From the NCBI RefSeq assembly GCF_040100845.1, contig NZ_JAZHSH010000001.1:3883772-3947771 (forward strand): a DNA stretch of 64,000 nt, read 5' to 3'. Made by a program: the position numbers and the translations under genes. Numbering within the stretch: position 1 is the stretch's first letter; the number at the start of each line of letters is the position of its first letter. Origin of the DNA: Chengkuizengella sp. SCS-71B (lineage in GTDB: Bacteria; Bacillota; Bacilli; Paenibacillales; KCTC-33759). Positions 26,790 through 35,468 of this stretch are shown here, in pieces. The notes below the pieces were generated by a model. That model had not been told where the DNA came from. It did not search any database and worked only from the letters and a program-made list of their open reading frames with translations.

Positions 26790-26819
26790 ATTAGTTGCTA
26801 TTGTTCCATTTCTTTTCAT
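26781..26819 (-). CDS. Candidate leader peptide of the ABC-F gene (12 residues)
   Basis: ATG at 26819 opens MKRNGTIATNPL and stops with TAG at 26783-26781, inside the 5' arm of the attenuator hairpin. A ribosome stalled on the last codons would disrupt the hairpin and free the ABC-F RBS. This is the geometry of drug-induced attenuation. Its own RBS is weak (AAGTGTGAAC). Confidence 0.45.
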   Translation of the reverse strand: MKRNGTIATNPL

Positions 26820-26940
26820 GTTCACACTTAATAAATTACATCACTGCTAAAACACACGAAGTTCTGAAGCAACTAAAATCATTCCATCTTCATGATAAAC
26901 ACATCGATTAAGCGTGTTATTATAGCAATAAAATAAGGTA

Positions 26941-27063
26941 CTATGAACAAAGGTTGCGTATTATACACACCCTGATAATGGACAGACTAATCCTATCTCT
27001 AGTTTCAAAATTATTTTTAAATTGAAATGCTAGAATAAATAAGATTACTTCTCCATTGTTCAC
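26941..27063 (-). CDS. Upstream ORF in the ABC-F leader (40 residues)
   Basis: GTG at 27063 is four bases after a strong CGGAGG. It opens a 40-residue frame that starts MNNGEVILFILAFQFKNN and ends at TAG 26943-26941, 120 bases before the short leader ORF. It has no recognisable family and may be a translated regulatory uORF. Confidence 0.35.
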   Translation of the reverse strand: MNNGEVILFILAFQFKNNFETRDRISLSIIRVCIIRNLCS

Positions 27064-27102
27064 TTTACCTCCGAAATTTGTTTTTTTTTTAATTACGTTG
27101 TT

Positions 27103-27132
27103 AGTATAAGGTGTTGCACAAATTTTTGTCAA
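27103..27132 (-). promoter_or_regulatory. Promoter of the ABC-F transcription unit
   Basis: On the minus strand TTGACA (27132-27127), an 18-bp spacer and TATACT (27108-27103). It gives a 5' leader of about 335 bases before the ABC-F start. Confidence 0.65.
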
Positions 27133-27150
27133 GATGCTATTTATTTATAA

Positions 27151-29214
27151 TCAGCAATCTTCACATACTCCGGGTTGATTACTCGTTTTACAAATATTTT
27201 CGTCAATGACATTATTCATTCCGTTATCCTCAATATCCGGATTATTTCCTTTTAAGCAGTTAGAACGAACAGCATTTCCTTGACTATTCATATTTAACAA
27301 AATCCCTGCTTCTGTTTGATTTACTATGGTATTGTTGTCAATAATGTTGCGCACATCCCCCCCACTACTGAATACACCAACCCCAGTATTCTTCTTTAAG
27401 GTATTGTTTCTGATTCTGTTAGAAGATAGCATAAATATCCCCAGGGTCTCATTATTACATATCCTATTTCCCCAAATTAAATTATTATCTTCTGTTCTTA
27501 TTCCTTCCTCCGGATTACCAAATGCTTTATTCCAAAGAATTAAATTATTATCACCTGTAAAAAAACCATCAGCAAATTGTCCATTATTCAATGCACAATT
27601 GCCAATAATAAAACCATTATTATCAAAATCCATTCCATCATTATTATTTTCTTCACAGAAATTATTTAGTGCTAGATTAAAATCACCTCTAAATCGCATG
27701 CCATTTCCACCATTTTTATTAGATTTACTACTAATGACATAATTGTTATTCCCGTTAGTAACAATTCCATCGCCTGTATTCCCACAAGAATTGCAATTTA
27801 TAACCAAATTCCTTTCAGAACCAAAGTCGATTTCAATCCCAGCACCTTGATTATCAAGTACATTTACACATGAAAGTATATTATCATCTGCATCAATTAG
27901 AATTCCACGATTCTCGAAGTTTTGAACAGTCAGATTTTCGATTGTTATGAATCTGGCCTCTATGTCAATTCCAGTTTCACCAGGTAAAGCCATCCCATCA
28001 ATAATTGTTTTACCTCTACCTGCACCAATGATTCGAATTTTATCCCGATTTCCTCCTATGTTATTAATTGTGAGTGCCTCATTAAAGGTTCCTTTTCCTA
28101 CTCGAATTGTAAAACCTTCACTAGGAACATTGTTTATCGCAGTTTGAATACTCTGACCCTCTTTTACGAAGATCTCGTTATCTTCATTACATAAACTAGG
28201 AGGATCACTTGTTGTACAGCGGTTAGCATCAAATAATGTTCCCATACCTTCATTAGCTATATCTGGTGTATTACCAGCTAATTTGTTGGATCGGATGACG
28301 TTATCATTAGAATTAGGGTTAATTTGTATGCCTTGATTCACATTATTATTGATACAGTTATTATCGATCAAGTTGTCGTTGATACCCTCAAAAATTTCAA
28401 TCCCTATATTTCCACTGTTAATGATCATATTATTTATGACTCTTTGTTGTGCTCCACCTCTAAGTCGTATCCCTGTCTCACCATTACATCTTATATGATT
28501 TACCCAATATAAATTCATATCACTGCGGCTTTCTATCCCAGCATTTTTATTCCTAAATATTTTATTTACAAAAACAAAATCATTCTCATTGTTCTGTATT
28601 CCAGAAAGATTATTTAAAATCAAATTAAGAATAATTAAATTGTTTGCTGCTCTTGTTGTTATACCATCCTCAAAGTTTCGTTGAATGGTGTTTTTTAAAA
28701 CCAAGTTATTATCCCCAAATATACGCATCCCTTCAATTAGATTATTTGAAACATGGTTAGAGATTAAGTAATTACTTATCGATCCAATCATGATCAAGAT
28801 ACCATTCAATGTATTTCCATTTATTACTGATGACATGATCATATTCCTTGATCCATTAGATTCTATTGAAATACCTTGCTCTCCATTTTCTGATACCTCA
28901 ACTTTATGAATAATGTTTTCATTTGATTCAATCTGAATACCATTTCCGCTGAAGCATCGAACAGACAGATTTTCAATCGTGACTAAACTTGAATCCAAAA
29001 TATTTATACCAATTGAGCCATCTGGAAGACCTGTTCCATCAATGATCGTTTTCCCCATTCCTGCCCCTACGATTCGTATTTGGTTTGAATTTGCTCCACT
29101 TATGACTAATGATTCATTACAAGTAATGGCAGCAACTCTGATGGTGTCACCTTGAGAAGCTGCTACCAAGGCAGCATTGATTGTAGGTACATCTTCAGGT
29201 ACGTTGATTACCAT
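27151..29214 (-). CDS. Right-handed beta-helix protein made of two tandem halves
   Basis: 687 residues from ATG 29214 (GTG 29223 is an alternative). There is no signal peptide or anchor. The whole chain is NosD/pectate-lyase-like beta-helix coils with repeated N-x-I and NNxI steps. It consists of two homologous halves: the first begins INAALVAASQGDTIRVA and ends NVIRSNKLAGNTPDIAN; the second begins IQTAINNVPSEGFTIRVG and ends NAVRSNCLKGNNPDIED. Each has VGAGMGKTIIDG or IGAGRGKTIIDG near its start. Similar unsecreted beta-helix proteins are known from Bacillus spore surfaces, so an exosporium or coat role is possible (inference). Confidence 0.75.
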   Translation of the reverse strand: MVINVPEDVPTINAALVAASQGDTIRVAAITCNESLVISGANSNQIRIVGAGMGKTIIDGTGLPDGSIGINILDSSLVTIENLSVRCFSGNGIQIESNENIIHKVEVSENGEQGISIESNGSRNMIMSSVINGNTLNGILIMIGSISNYLISNHVSNNLIEGMRIFGDNNLVLKNTIQRNFEDGITTRAANNLIILNLILNNLSGIQNNENDFVFVNKIFRNKNAGIESRSDMNLYWVNHIRCNGETGIRLRGGAQQRVINNMIINSGNIGIEIFEGINDNLIDNNCINNNVNQGIQINPNSNDNVIRSNKLAGNTPDIANEGMGTLFDANRCTTSDPPSLCNEDNEIFVKEGQSIQTAINNVPSEGFTIRVGKGTFNEALTINNIGGNRDKIRIIGAGRGKTIIDGMALPGETGIDIEARFITIENLTVQNFENRGILIDADDNILSCVNVLDNQGAGIEIDFGSERNLVINCNSCGNTGDGIVTNGNNNYVISSKSNKNGGNGMRFRGDFNLALNNFCEENNNDGMDFDNNGFIIGNCALNNGQFADGFFTGDNNLILWNKAFGNPEEGIRTEDNNLIWGNRICNNETLGIFMLSSNRIRNNTLKKNTGVGVFSSGGDVRNIIDNNTIVNQTEAGILLNMNSQGNAVRSNCLKGNNPDIEDNGMNNVIDENICKTSNQPGVCEDC

Positions 29215-29310
29215 AATTAGCACAGTCCTTTCCCATTTTTTGATACTCCATTGTATTCAGGGAGCAATCAAATGGATTGGACGGAAGTGGAATTTTAGAA
29301 AAATACGTGT

Positions 29311-29682
29311 TTAGAGCTCTTCCATAAATTCAAGTATTTCACCATCATACCCTTTCACAAATATTGTCCTCCACCCATTTTCTAACTTAAAAGGACCCTC
29401 TATAATTTCTAATTTTATAACATCGATCCATTTCAACAATTCGTTCCAACTTTCGACTTCAAATGCTATATGCATTTGTTTATCATAATTTGATTTTTTA
29501 CGTGAATTTTCAACCTCATAAAGCTCCAACCGAAAATGCTCTAACTCTAAAAATATTGCTTCCTCACCTTTAAAATCTATGGATTGCTCTATTAAAAAAC
29601 CTAGAGACTGGTAAAATTCGATGGAACGACTTAAGTCACTTACTTCGATAGCAACATGATGAATGCTCTTGATATTGTTCAT
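29311..29682 (-). CDS. VOC-superfamily (glyoxalase-like) protein
   Basis: 123 residues, one vicinal-oxygen-chelate domain. It opens IKSIHHVAIEVSDLSRSIEF, with His7 or His8 as the first metal ligand, and closes with GYDGEILEFME, where the last Glu is the usual ligand. Members include glyoxalases, dioxygenases and thiol transferases, so the reaction is open. Its start overlaps the stop of the QueA-like gene by four bases, which places it in the SDR/QueA-like/VOC operon. Confidence 0.85.
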   Translation of the reverse strand: MNNIKSIHHVAIEVSDLSRSIEFYQSLGFLIEQSIDFKGEEAIFLELEHFRLELYEVENSRKKSNYDKQMHIAFEVESWNELLKWIDVIKLEIIEGPFKLENGWRTIFVKGYDGEILEFMEEL

Positions 29683-30719
29683 AGAATTAAATTCATATCA
29701 CCAAATTCATGCCATAAATAGGACTCATTAATAGCTTGGTGATATGCCTCCATCAAATCTTCCTCATCAATAAATGCAGATAATAACTGCAAGTGACTCG
29801 CTTCTGGCTCATGTAACCCTGTAATTAATCCATCAGCGACTTTCAGTGGGTAGTTTTTCGTAATGTATAAATTCGTCCAACCTGATTCGTTAATTAATTT
29901 CCCCTCTTCATTCACGGCCGATTCAAGTGCTCTAACTACCGTAGTACCTACAGCGATAACTCTTCCGCCATTTTCCTTTGCCTTTTGGATTAATTCAACT
30001 GTCTCTTGTGGAATTTGATAACTTTCCGTATTTTCAGATGGGTCTTGGTGATATTTATCATCCAACAAGTAGCTTAAACCTGTATGAAGTTGTAAGAAGG
30101 CTACATGAACTCCTTTACGTTGTAATTTCAATAGCAACTCCCAGCTAAAAGCTCGACCAGCAGAAGGCATTTCAACAGAACCTGGAACGGATGCATATAC
30201 AGTTTGATAATAATTCAAGTCCCATTCTCCCTGAATATACTCATAACGAACTGGTTCTCCCAATGAATAAACTTCATCGTATAATTGTGCACCTGAGAGT
30301 GAAAACTCTAATAAATAAAATGGTTCTCTCTTAACATTGACTCCTATTGTTGCGATTAATTTTGTTGAAAGTCTCAACTGATCCCCATCTTTCACATTCT
30401 TTGAAACAACTAATGCTTCCCAACTTTTCTCTGTCTTCCTATGTGCTAGCCTAATTTCTACTTTGGGATTTATCATTTTGTTGTTCCTTAAATGTTCAGC
30501 GTGTAATATTGCAGGTACTGTTCTACTATTGTTTAAAACAAGAACATCTCCCTTTTTTAAATATCGATCTAAATTGTAAAATGTAGAGTGCTCTACTTCC
30601 CCATTGTCCCGATTTAAAACCATCATTCGTACGAAATCTCTACGAATTCCTCTCCGTTCAGGAGGTTTAGCTGCATTCAACTGTTCAGGAATTTCAAATT
30701 TCATCGCTACTGCATTCAT
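29679..30719 (-). CDS. QueA-like S-adenosylmethionine:tRNA ribosyltransferase-isomerase family protein, divergent
   Basis: 346 residues, the length of QueA, with the family order recognisable: FVRMMVLNRDNGEV, GDVLVLNNSRTVPAILHA, PSAGRAFSWELLLKLQRKG, LQLHTGLSYL and GTTVVRALESA. Several QueA hallmarks are altered, for example HTGLSYL in place of HVGLGTF and NNSRTVPA in place of NDTRVIPA. Canonical QueA makes epoxyqueuosine in tRNA and sits with tgt; here the neighbours are an SDR (overlap of four bases) and a VOC protein. It is probably a paralogue with a changed role. Confidence 0.8.
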   Translation of the reverse strand: MNAVAMKFEIPEQLNAAKPPERRGIRRDFVRMMVLNRDNGEVEHSTFYNLDRYLKKGDVLVLNNSRTVPAILHAEHLRNNKMINPKVEIRLAHRKTEKSWEALVVSKNVKDGDQLRLSTKLIATIGVNVKREPFYLLEFSLSGAQLYDEVYSLGEPVRYEYIQGEWDLNYYQTVYASVPGSVEMPSAGRAFSWELLLKLQRKGVHVAFLQLHTGLSYLLDDKYHQDPSENTESYQIPQETVELIQKAKENGGRVIAVGTTVVRALESAVNEEGKLINESGWTNLYITKNYPLKVADGLITGLHEPEASHLQLLSAFIDEEDLMEAYHQAINESYLWHEFGDMNLIL

Positions 30720-31444
30720 AGTGCTTCACCTTCTCTCACAAATTCTTGTGCTCTGAACCTTTTGCCATTGATTTGGCTGGATTCTTCTGAAGCTAGGTAA
30801 ATAAATACCTCTGTTAGATCATTTGGATCTGCTAATTCATAATCTGTATCTGGTACTGCTAAAGCGTGCATCTCTGTATCCATCTCTCCAGGATCAACCA
30901 TATTCACTCTAACTCCAGTACCATTGACTTCATCAGCCCAAGTTTCTGTTAACCCTTCAATCGCAAACTTAGAAATACCATAAGCTCCCCATCCAGCGTA
31001 TCCTACATTACCCGCTTCAGAAGTAACATTAATGATAGACCCTTGCTTGCGTTGAAGCATATCGGCGATGACTCTGCGTGTAACTAAAAATGGACCCACT
31101 GTGTTTATCTTTAAAACCTGTTCAAAATCTTCTTCAGGGTAATCTAACAAATATGGCATTGGGCTAGGACCTAAAATGGAAGCATTATTAATAAGTACAT
31201 CTATATGTCCAAACACGTTCTCCGTTAAAGCTATGAAACGTTCTACATCTCGTACGTTAGAAGCATCTGCCTTTACCGCTAGAACTTGGATATTAAATTG
31301 TTTTAGTTCATTGTGTATTGCATCTAATGCTTCTTGCCCTCTAGCACAAATAGCTAAATCAGCACCTTGCTTAGCAAATGCTACGGCTAAAGCTTTACCT
31401 AGACCTTTTGATGCGCCAGTTATCATGACTACTTTATTTTTCAT
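30716..31444 (-). CDS. Short-chain dehydrogenase/reductase
   Basis: 242 residues from the ATG at 31444, with AAGGAGGGTG upstream. It is a classical SDR: the cofactor loop is TGASKGLG, NNAS follows beta 4, the catalytic Ser is in NVTSEAGNVGY and the Tyr/Lys pair is in YGISK. Arg in ICARGQ after beta 2 suggests NADP preference. It is the first gene of a three-gene operon with a QueA-like protein and a VOC protein. The substrate is unknown. Confidence 0.9.
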   Translation of the reverse strand: MKNKVVMITGASKGLGKALAVAFAKQGADLAICARGQEALDAIHNELKQFNIQVLAVKADASNVRDVERFIALTENVFGHIDVLINNASILGPSPMPYLLDYPEEDFEQVLKINTVGPFLVTRRVIADMLQRKQGSIINVTSEAGNVGYAGWGAYGISKFAIEGLTETWADEVNGTGVRVNMVDPGEMDTEMHALAVPDTDYELADPNDLTEVFIYLASEESSQINGKRFRAQEFVREGEAL

Positions 31445-31596
31445 TTCAAACACCCTCCTTCGTTTTCTATACTTTAAGTTTATATTCATTTAATAAAATA
31501 AACGTCGGGAAGAGGTTTGAGCTAGCTCTACTCATTTGGACTAAAAAAAATCTACATCTAAAGTCGGAGGGATGTGCTCTGCTTTGCATTTCATAC

Positions 31597-31628
31597 AAAA
31601 AACCAAGGAACTCCTCTAGTTCCTTGGT
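31597..31628 (-). terminator. Rho-independent terminator after the VOC gene at 31667
   Basis: ACCAAGGAACT (31602-31612) and AGTTCCTTGGT (31618-31628) form a perfect 11-bp stem. On the minus strand six T follow. Confidence 0.92.
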
Positions 31629-31666
31629 CAAATGTCATCATAAACCTTAATTTAAATCCTAATAAT

Positions 31667-32029
31667 TTAACCCTTCAATAAAAATTGATTTCCATCTTCA
31701 TCTTTAAACTGTACAAACGTACCCCACTCCATCTTTTTAGGCTCATCTACAAATGAGACACCATTTGCTTTTAACGTCTCAAAAGTTTCATCAATATTCT
31801 CACATTCAAATACGATGGAAGGTTTCTTTTCGTTCCAATCCTGCATCATAGTTTTAGGATAAATAACAAGGTGAGATTGAGCTCCTTTAGGTCTTACTTC
31901 TAACCAGAATACACCTGGTCCCATTGGAAATTCAGCAGCAACTTCAAACCCAGCCTTTTCAGTCCAAAATTGTTTCGCTTTTTGTTGATCATCTACGTAA
32001 ACAGCTACAGTTGCAATACGTTTAATCAT
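31667..32029 (-). CDS. VOC-superfamily protein
   Basis: 120 residues, single glyoxalase/bleomycin-resistance-like domain. It begins IKRIATVAVYVDDQQKAKQF and contains FWTEKAGFEV, FECENIDETFETLKANGVSF and the closing QFKDEDGNQFLLKG. The first metal ligand position is not a His (ATVAVYV) and the last is Gln rather than Glu, so metal-dependent chemistry is doubtful. It is a monocistronic gene with its own terminator. Confidence 0.88.
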   Translation of the reverse strand: MIKRIATVAVYVDDQQKAKQFWTEKAGFEVAAEFPMGPGVFWLEVRPKGAQSHLVIYPKTMMQDWNEKKPSIVFECENIDETFETLKANGVSFVDEPKKMEWGTFVQFKDEDGNQFLLKG

Positions 32030-32123
32030 TTCATCATATCCTCCTCAATCTTCATACAATCATTGTACAATATATTAGCATATTTATAAAAAGCCATCAT
32101 ATAAAAAAAAATCGACATGTTTA

Positions 32124-33257
32124 TTATTTAGTAAAACCTAAATTCAGTAACTTCCCAACATTAAGAGCTTTTTCAAATAAATTCAGTTTTGTGTGCTTCA
32201 TTGCTTCTTCTAATGACATAGGTCCTGGAACAATGGAGTGACAACTATTAAAAAATTCATATAACTTCTCATAACCTTCACCTAGGGCACCTGATATGAG
32301 TATAGCATCAACCTGATATTCTATTGCTATTTTTGCAATTTGTATCGGAACTTTTCCATAAAGTGTCTGATAATCACTTTGTCCTTCTCCTGTTATGACC
32401 AGATCTGCATTCTTTATTTTCTCCCTTAATCCTGTAGCATCAATACAAATTTTCGCACCTGAGAACATTTGACCTTCTAATATTAGAAAAGCAAAACCTA
32501 AACCACCCGCTGCCCCTGCTCCAGGTTTGTTTTGAAATGAATGATGTAAATGTAGTTCAATTAACGATGCATATTCATTTAACGCTGCATCTAACACCTT
32601 TACTTGTTGCTTTGTTGCTCCTTTTTGTGGACCAAATACAACTGTTGCACCGAATTCACCACACAGTGGGTTTTCTACATCGCTAGCAATTTTAATCTCA
32701 CATTCTTTAATTCGTGGATCAAGTGTAGAAAAATCTACTTCATAGATCTCTTGCAATGAGGATGCATTTGACCCTACTTTTTCTCCATTGTGATTCAAAA
32801 AAGTAATCCCCAAAGCAGATAACATCCCTATACCACCGTCGTTAGAAGCACTGCCGCCAAGCCCAATAATAAAATGACGAAAACCAAGATCCATAACATG
32901 AAGCATAATCTCACCAATCCCAGCAGTTGTAGTCAACATTGGATTTCTTTGATCTGTTGAAACCATAGGGAGTCCAACGATTTTAGCGATTTCTATCACT
33001 ACTGTTTTATTATCTCCTAGTATTCCATAACAAGTAGCAATCGTTTCTCCCATTGCTCCCGTTGCTTCAACAGACTTCAGCTCACCTCTTGTAGCAGAAA
33101 TTAATGTATCTAGTGTTCCTTCGCCTCCATCAGCCATTGGAATAACTTCAAACTCTACACCTTTCATAGATGAGGCAAAACCTTCTTTTATTGTTGTGCC
33201 TACATCAAATGCTGATAAACTCCCTTTATAAGAATCCGGAACGATAACAATTTTCAT
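32124..33257 (-). CDS. glxK: Glycerate kinase (GlxK/GarK family)
   Basis: 377 residues, full length for the type I glycerate kinase family. It begins KIVIVPDSYKGSLSAFDVG and has IPMADGGEGTLDTL, GLGGSASNDGGIGML, FGPQKGATKQQV, GAGAAGGLGFAFL and ITGEGQSDYQTLYGK, all characteristic. It phosphorylates D-glycerate with ATP, to 2-phosphoglycerate in this family. It is an isolated gene without glyoxylate-pathway neighbours. Confidence 0.95.
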   Translation of the reverse strand: MKIVIVPDSYKGSLSAFDVGTTIKEGFASSMKGVEFEVIPMADGGEGTLDTLISATRGELKSVEATGAMGETIATCYGILGDNKTVVIEIAKIVGLPMVSTDQRNPMLTTTAGIGEIMLHVMDLGFRHFIIGLGGSASNDGGIGMLSALGITFLNHNGEKVGSNASSLQEIYEVDFSTLDPRIKECEIKIASDVENPLCGEFGATVVFGPQKGATKQQVKVLDAALNEYASLIELHLHHSFQNKPGAGAAGGLGFAFLILEGQMFSGAKICIDATGLREKIKNADLVITGEGQSDYQTLYGKVPIQIAKIAIEYQVDAILISGALGEGYEKLYEFFNSCHSIVPGPMSLEEAMKHTKLNLFEKALNVGKLLNLGFTK

Positions 33258-33295
33258 AAAGACCTCTCTTTTTAAACATTTGTATCATACGGTAT

Positions 33296-33334
33296 AAAAA
33301 AAGAAGGGGGAATAATTTTTAACATCCACCTTCT
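33296..33334 (-). terminator. Terminator after the M29 aminopeptidase
   Basis: On the minus strand AGAAGGTGGA pairs imperfectly with TTCCCCCTTCT across an AT-rich loop, and seven T follow (33302-33296). Confidence 0.7.
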
Positions 33335-33359
33335 CCTTCATCATTAAATTAATCTTTTC

Positions 33360-34595
33360 TTAAATGACCCAGTTTCCTGAACGAAAGATCGCTTCTTTTG
33401 TCCCGTCCTCTGTTTCACCGTCAATATCTAACTCCCCTGAGCCAATCATAAAATCAACATGAGTCAAACTTTCATTAAAGCCCATTTCTTCAAAATCTTC
33501 TTTGCTTTTTTCCTTCACATTTTCCACGCAGGTTTTAAGTGCATTACCTAAAGCAATATGACATGAAGCATTCTCATCGTATAACGTATCATAAAACACT
33601 AAATTTGAATTAGAAATTGGAGAATCGTGCGGTACTAAAGCAACTTCTCCTAAATACTTAGCACCTTCATCTATGGATAATAGGTTTTTCAATATTTCAT
33701 AACCTTCTTCTGCTTTAAAATCTACAACCTTACCTTCTTTAAAAGTTAAGCTGAAATGATTAATCAAACTACCCTTGTAATTTAAAGGTTTCGTACTAGC
33801 TACCGTACCGTTCACTCCTTTTTTGAAAGGAATCGTAAATACTTCTTCCGTAGGCATATTAGGTACAAACTCTGTCCCTTTTTCATTTGTAAAATTGGCA
33901 CACATCCACTTATGATCCTTATGCAGTTCAATCGTTAGATCTGTACCCGTTGCTCTATAGTGAAGTTTTTTATATTTTTTCTTATTTAAAATTTCAGCTC
34001 TATTGGCTAAACCTCTCATGTGCTCTTTCCATTCACCAACTGGATTTTCTTGATTAACTCGAGTAACATCAAACATCGCTTCCCACAATTTCTCTAGCGA
34101 TTCGTCCTCTGTTAAATTTGGGAAAACAAGCTGTGCCCATTCTGGAGAAGGGTAACTAACTAATGTCCAACTAATTCTACCGGTTGAAATATAATTTTGT
34201 GAATATTCTTTATTCTCGGTTACACTAACTTTATCAACAATAGCTAGGCGTTCAGGATCAACATCCTTTAACAACTCTGGATTTTTAGATCGGATACCTA
34301 GAAAGGCTGCATTGTTATCTGCCATCTCCATCATCCCTTTAACTTTCCATGAAGGAAATGCCTTTAAACCTTCTTCAGATGCTAGTTCATATTTTAATAA
34401 ATCTAATTTATCATCTTGATAATCCACTAATACTTGCCTAGCTCCTGCCAAATAAGCATGTTTGACTACTTTACGTACAAAATTTGTTGCATGGACTGGG
34501 GCTGTAATATTAACATCCTGTCCTTTCTGTACATTCAAACCCACCTTTACTACTGTTTCAGCATATTTGTCTAGTTTGCTTTCAAATTCACTCAA
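33360..34595 (-). CDS. M29-family (AmpS/thermophilic) aminopeptidase
   Basis: 411 residues, standard length for clan MQ metallo-aminopeptidases. The N-terminal domain begins LDKYAETVVKVGLNVQKGQD. The metal-binding domain has NMPTEEVFTIP, then EEGYEILKNLL, GEVALVPHDSPISNSNLVFYD and the terminal HVDFMIGSGELDIDGE; the Glu, His and Asp residues in these motifs bind the two metals. It is a cytosolic dimeric enzyme that removes N-terminal residues from short peptides. RBS AAGGAGG precedes the ATG. Confidence 0.94.
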   Translation of the reverse strand: MSEFESKLDKYAETVVKVGLNVQKGQDVNITAPVHATNFVRKVVKHAYLAGARQVLVDYQDDKLDLLKYELASEEGLKAFPSWKVKGMMEMADNNAAFLGIRSKNPELLKDVDPERLAIVDKVSVTENKEYSQNYISTGRISWTLVSYPSPEWAQLVFPNLTEDESLEKLWEAMFDVTRVNQENPVGEWKEHMRGLANRAEILNKKKYKKLHYRATGTDLTIELHKDHKWMCANFTNEKGTEFVPNMPTEEVFTIPFKKGVNGTVASTKPLNYKGSLINHFSLTFKEGKVVDFKAEEGYEILKNLLSIDEGAKYLGEVALVPHDSPISNSNLVFYDTLYDENASCHIALGNALKTCVENVKEKSKEDFEEMGFNESLTHVDFMIGSGELDIDGETEDGTKEAIFRSGNWVI

Positions 34596-34817
34596 TGAAA
34601 TATCCTCCTTACAATTCCACTATTTTATTTGCTGTAAAAAAATGATCTATTTTATGTAAAAAAACATGTATAATTTCCTTATCATTACATTAACATAATC
34701 GTATAGTTCAAGCACTTTACTAAACTAAAACACCTTTCATATGGAAAATTATTTTTTAAAAACCAAGAGTGATATAATTTAATATGTATACTTTATGATT
34801 CGGAAAGGAATGGCGAT

Positions 34818-35468
34818 ATGTTTTATCTTAAAGATGTTGAAGTAAACCCCATCCTATACATAGAGGATTTAACCTTTGAAAAGCAAAAAATAACCAGTAT
34901 AATCGGAAAAAGTGGGAGTGGTAAATCCACTCTATTAAAATTGTTAAATCATTTGAATAGTTATGATAGTGGAACCATTGAATATGAAGGAAAAGACATT
35001 AGCACTATTAACCCCATTCAATTACGAAGAGAAGTTGTCATGCTACCACAAACACCATCTATATATGATGGATCTATAAAGGATAATTTGCTTATTGGCT
35101 TAAAATTTAGTGAGAAAAATACAGATTCTGTTGATGAACAAAATCTGATTAATCTTTTGGAATTGTTTGATCTACATAAAAAACTAGATGAAAATGCAGA
35201 AGAGCTATCTGGAGGAGAGAAACAACGTCTTGCATTTGCAAGAATAATATTAATGAATCCTCCTGTTTATTTATTAGATGAACCCACCTCTGCTCTAGAT
35301 GATGAAACAGCAGATGAAGTAATGGGGCAGTTTTTCAAATTTATTAAAAATAATCAAAAAACAGTTATTATGGTCACCCACTCCATAAAAGTAGCAGAAA
35401 AATATTCAGATCAAATCATTGACATCACAAAATTAAATGAAAAAGAAATGAGTGTGACTCATGGATAG
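34818..35468 (+). CDS. FetA/YbbL-like ABC ATP-binding protein
   Basis: 216 residues. Walker A is GKSGSGKST, the signature is LSGGEKQRLAF, Walker B is VYLLDEPTSALDDE, and the H-loop His is in VTHSIK. The next gene encodes a UPF0014 (FetB) permease and overlaps by eight bases. FetAB of E. coli promotes iron efflux and oxidative-stress resistance; the Bacillus role is less clear. The RBS GAAAGGAATG precedes the ATG. Confidence 0.9.
   Translation: MFYLKDVEVNPILYIEDLTFEKQKITSIIGKSGSGKSTLLKLLNHLNSYDSGTIEYEGKDISTINPIQLRREVVMLPQTPSIYDGSIKDNLLIGLKFSEKNTDSVDEQNLINLLELFDLHKKLDENAEELSGGEKQRLAFARIILMNPPVYLLDEPTSALDDETADEVMGQFFKFIKNNQKTVIMVTHSIKVAEKYSDQIIDITKLNEKEMSVTHG

Noticed and set aside
26941..27132. 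The 63-codon long form of the ABC-F leader ORF
   Set aside because: Its first part overlaps the -35 to -10 promoter region. Only the GTG 27063 start with CGGAGG is downstream of the promoter.
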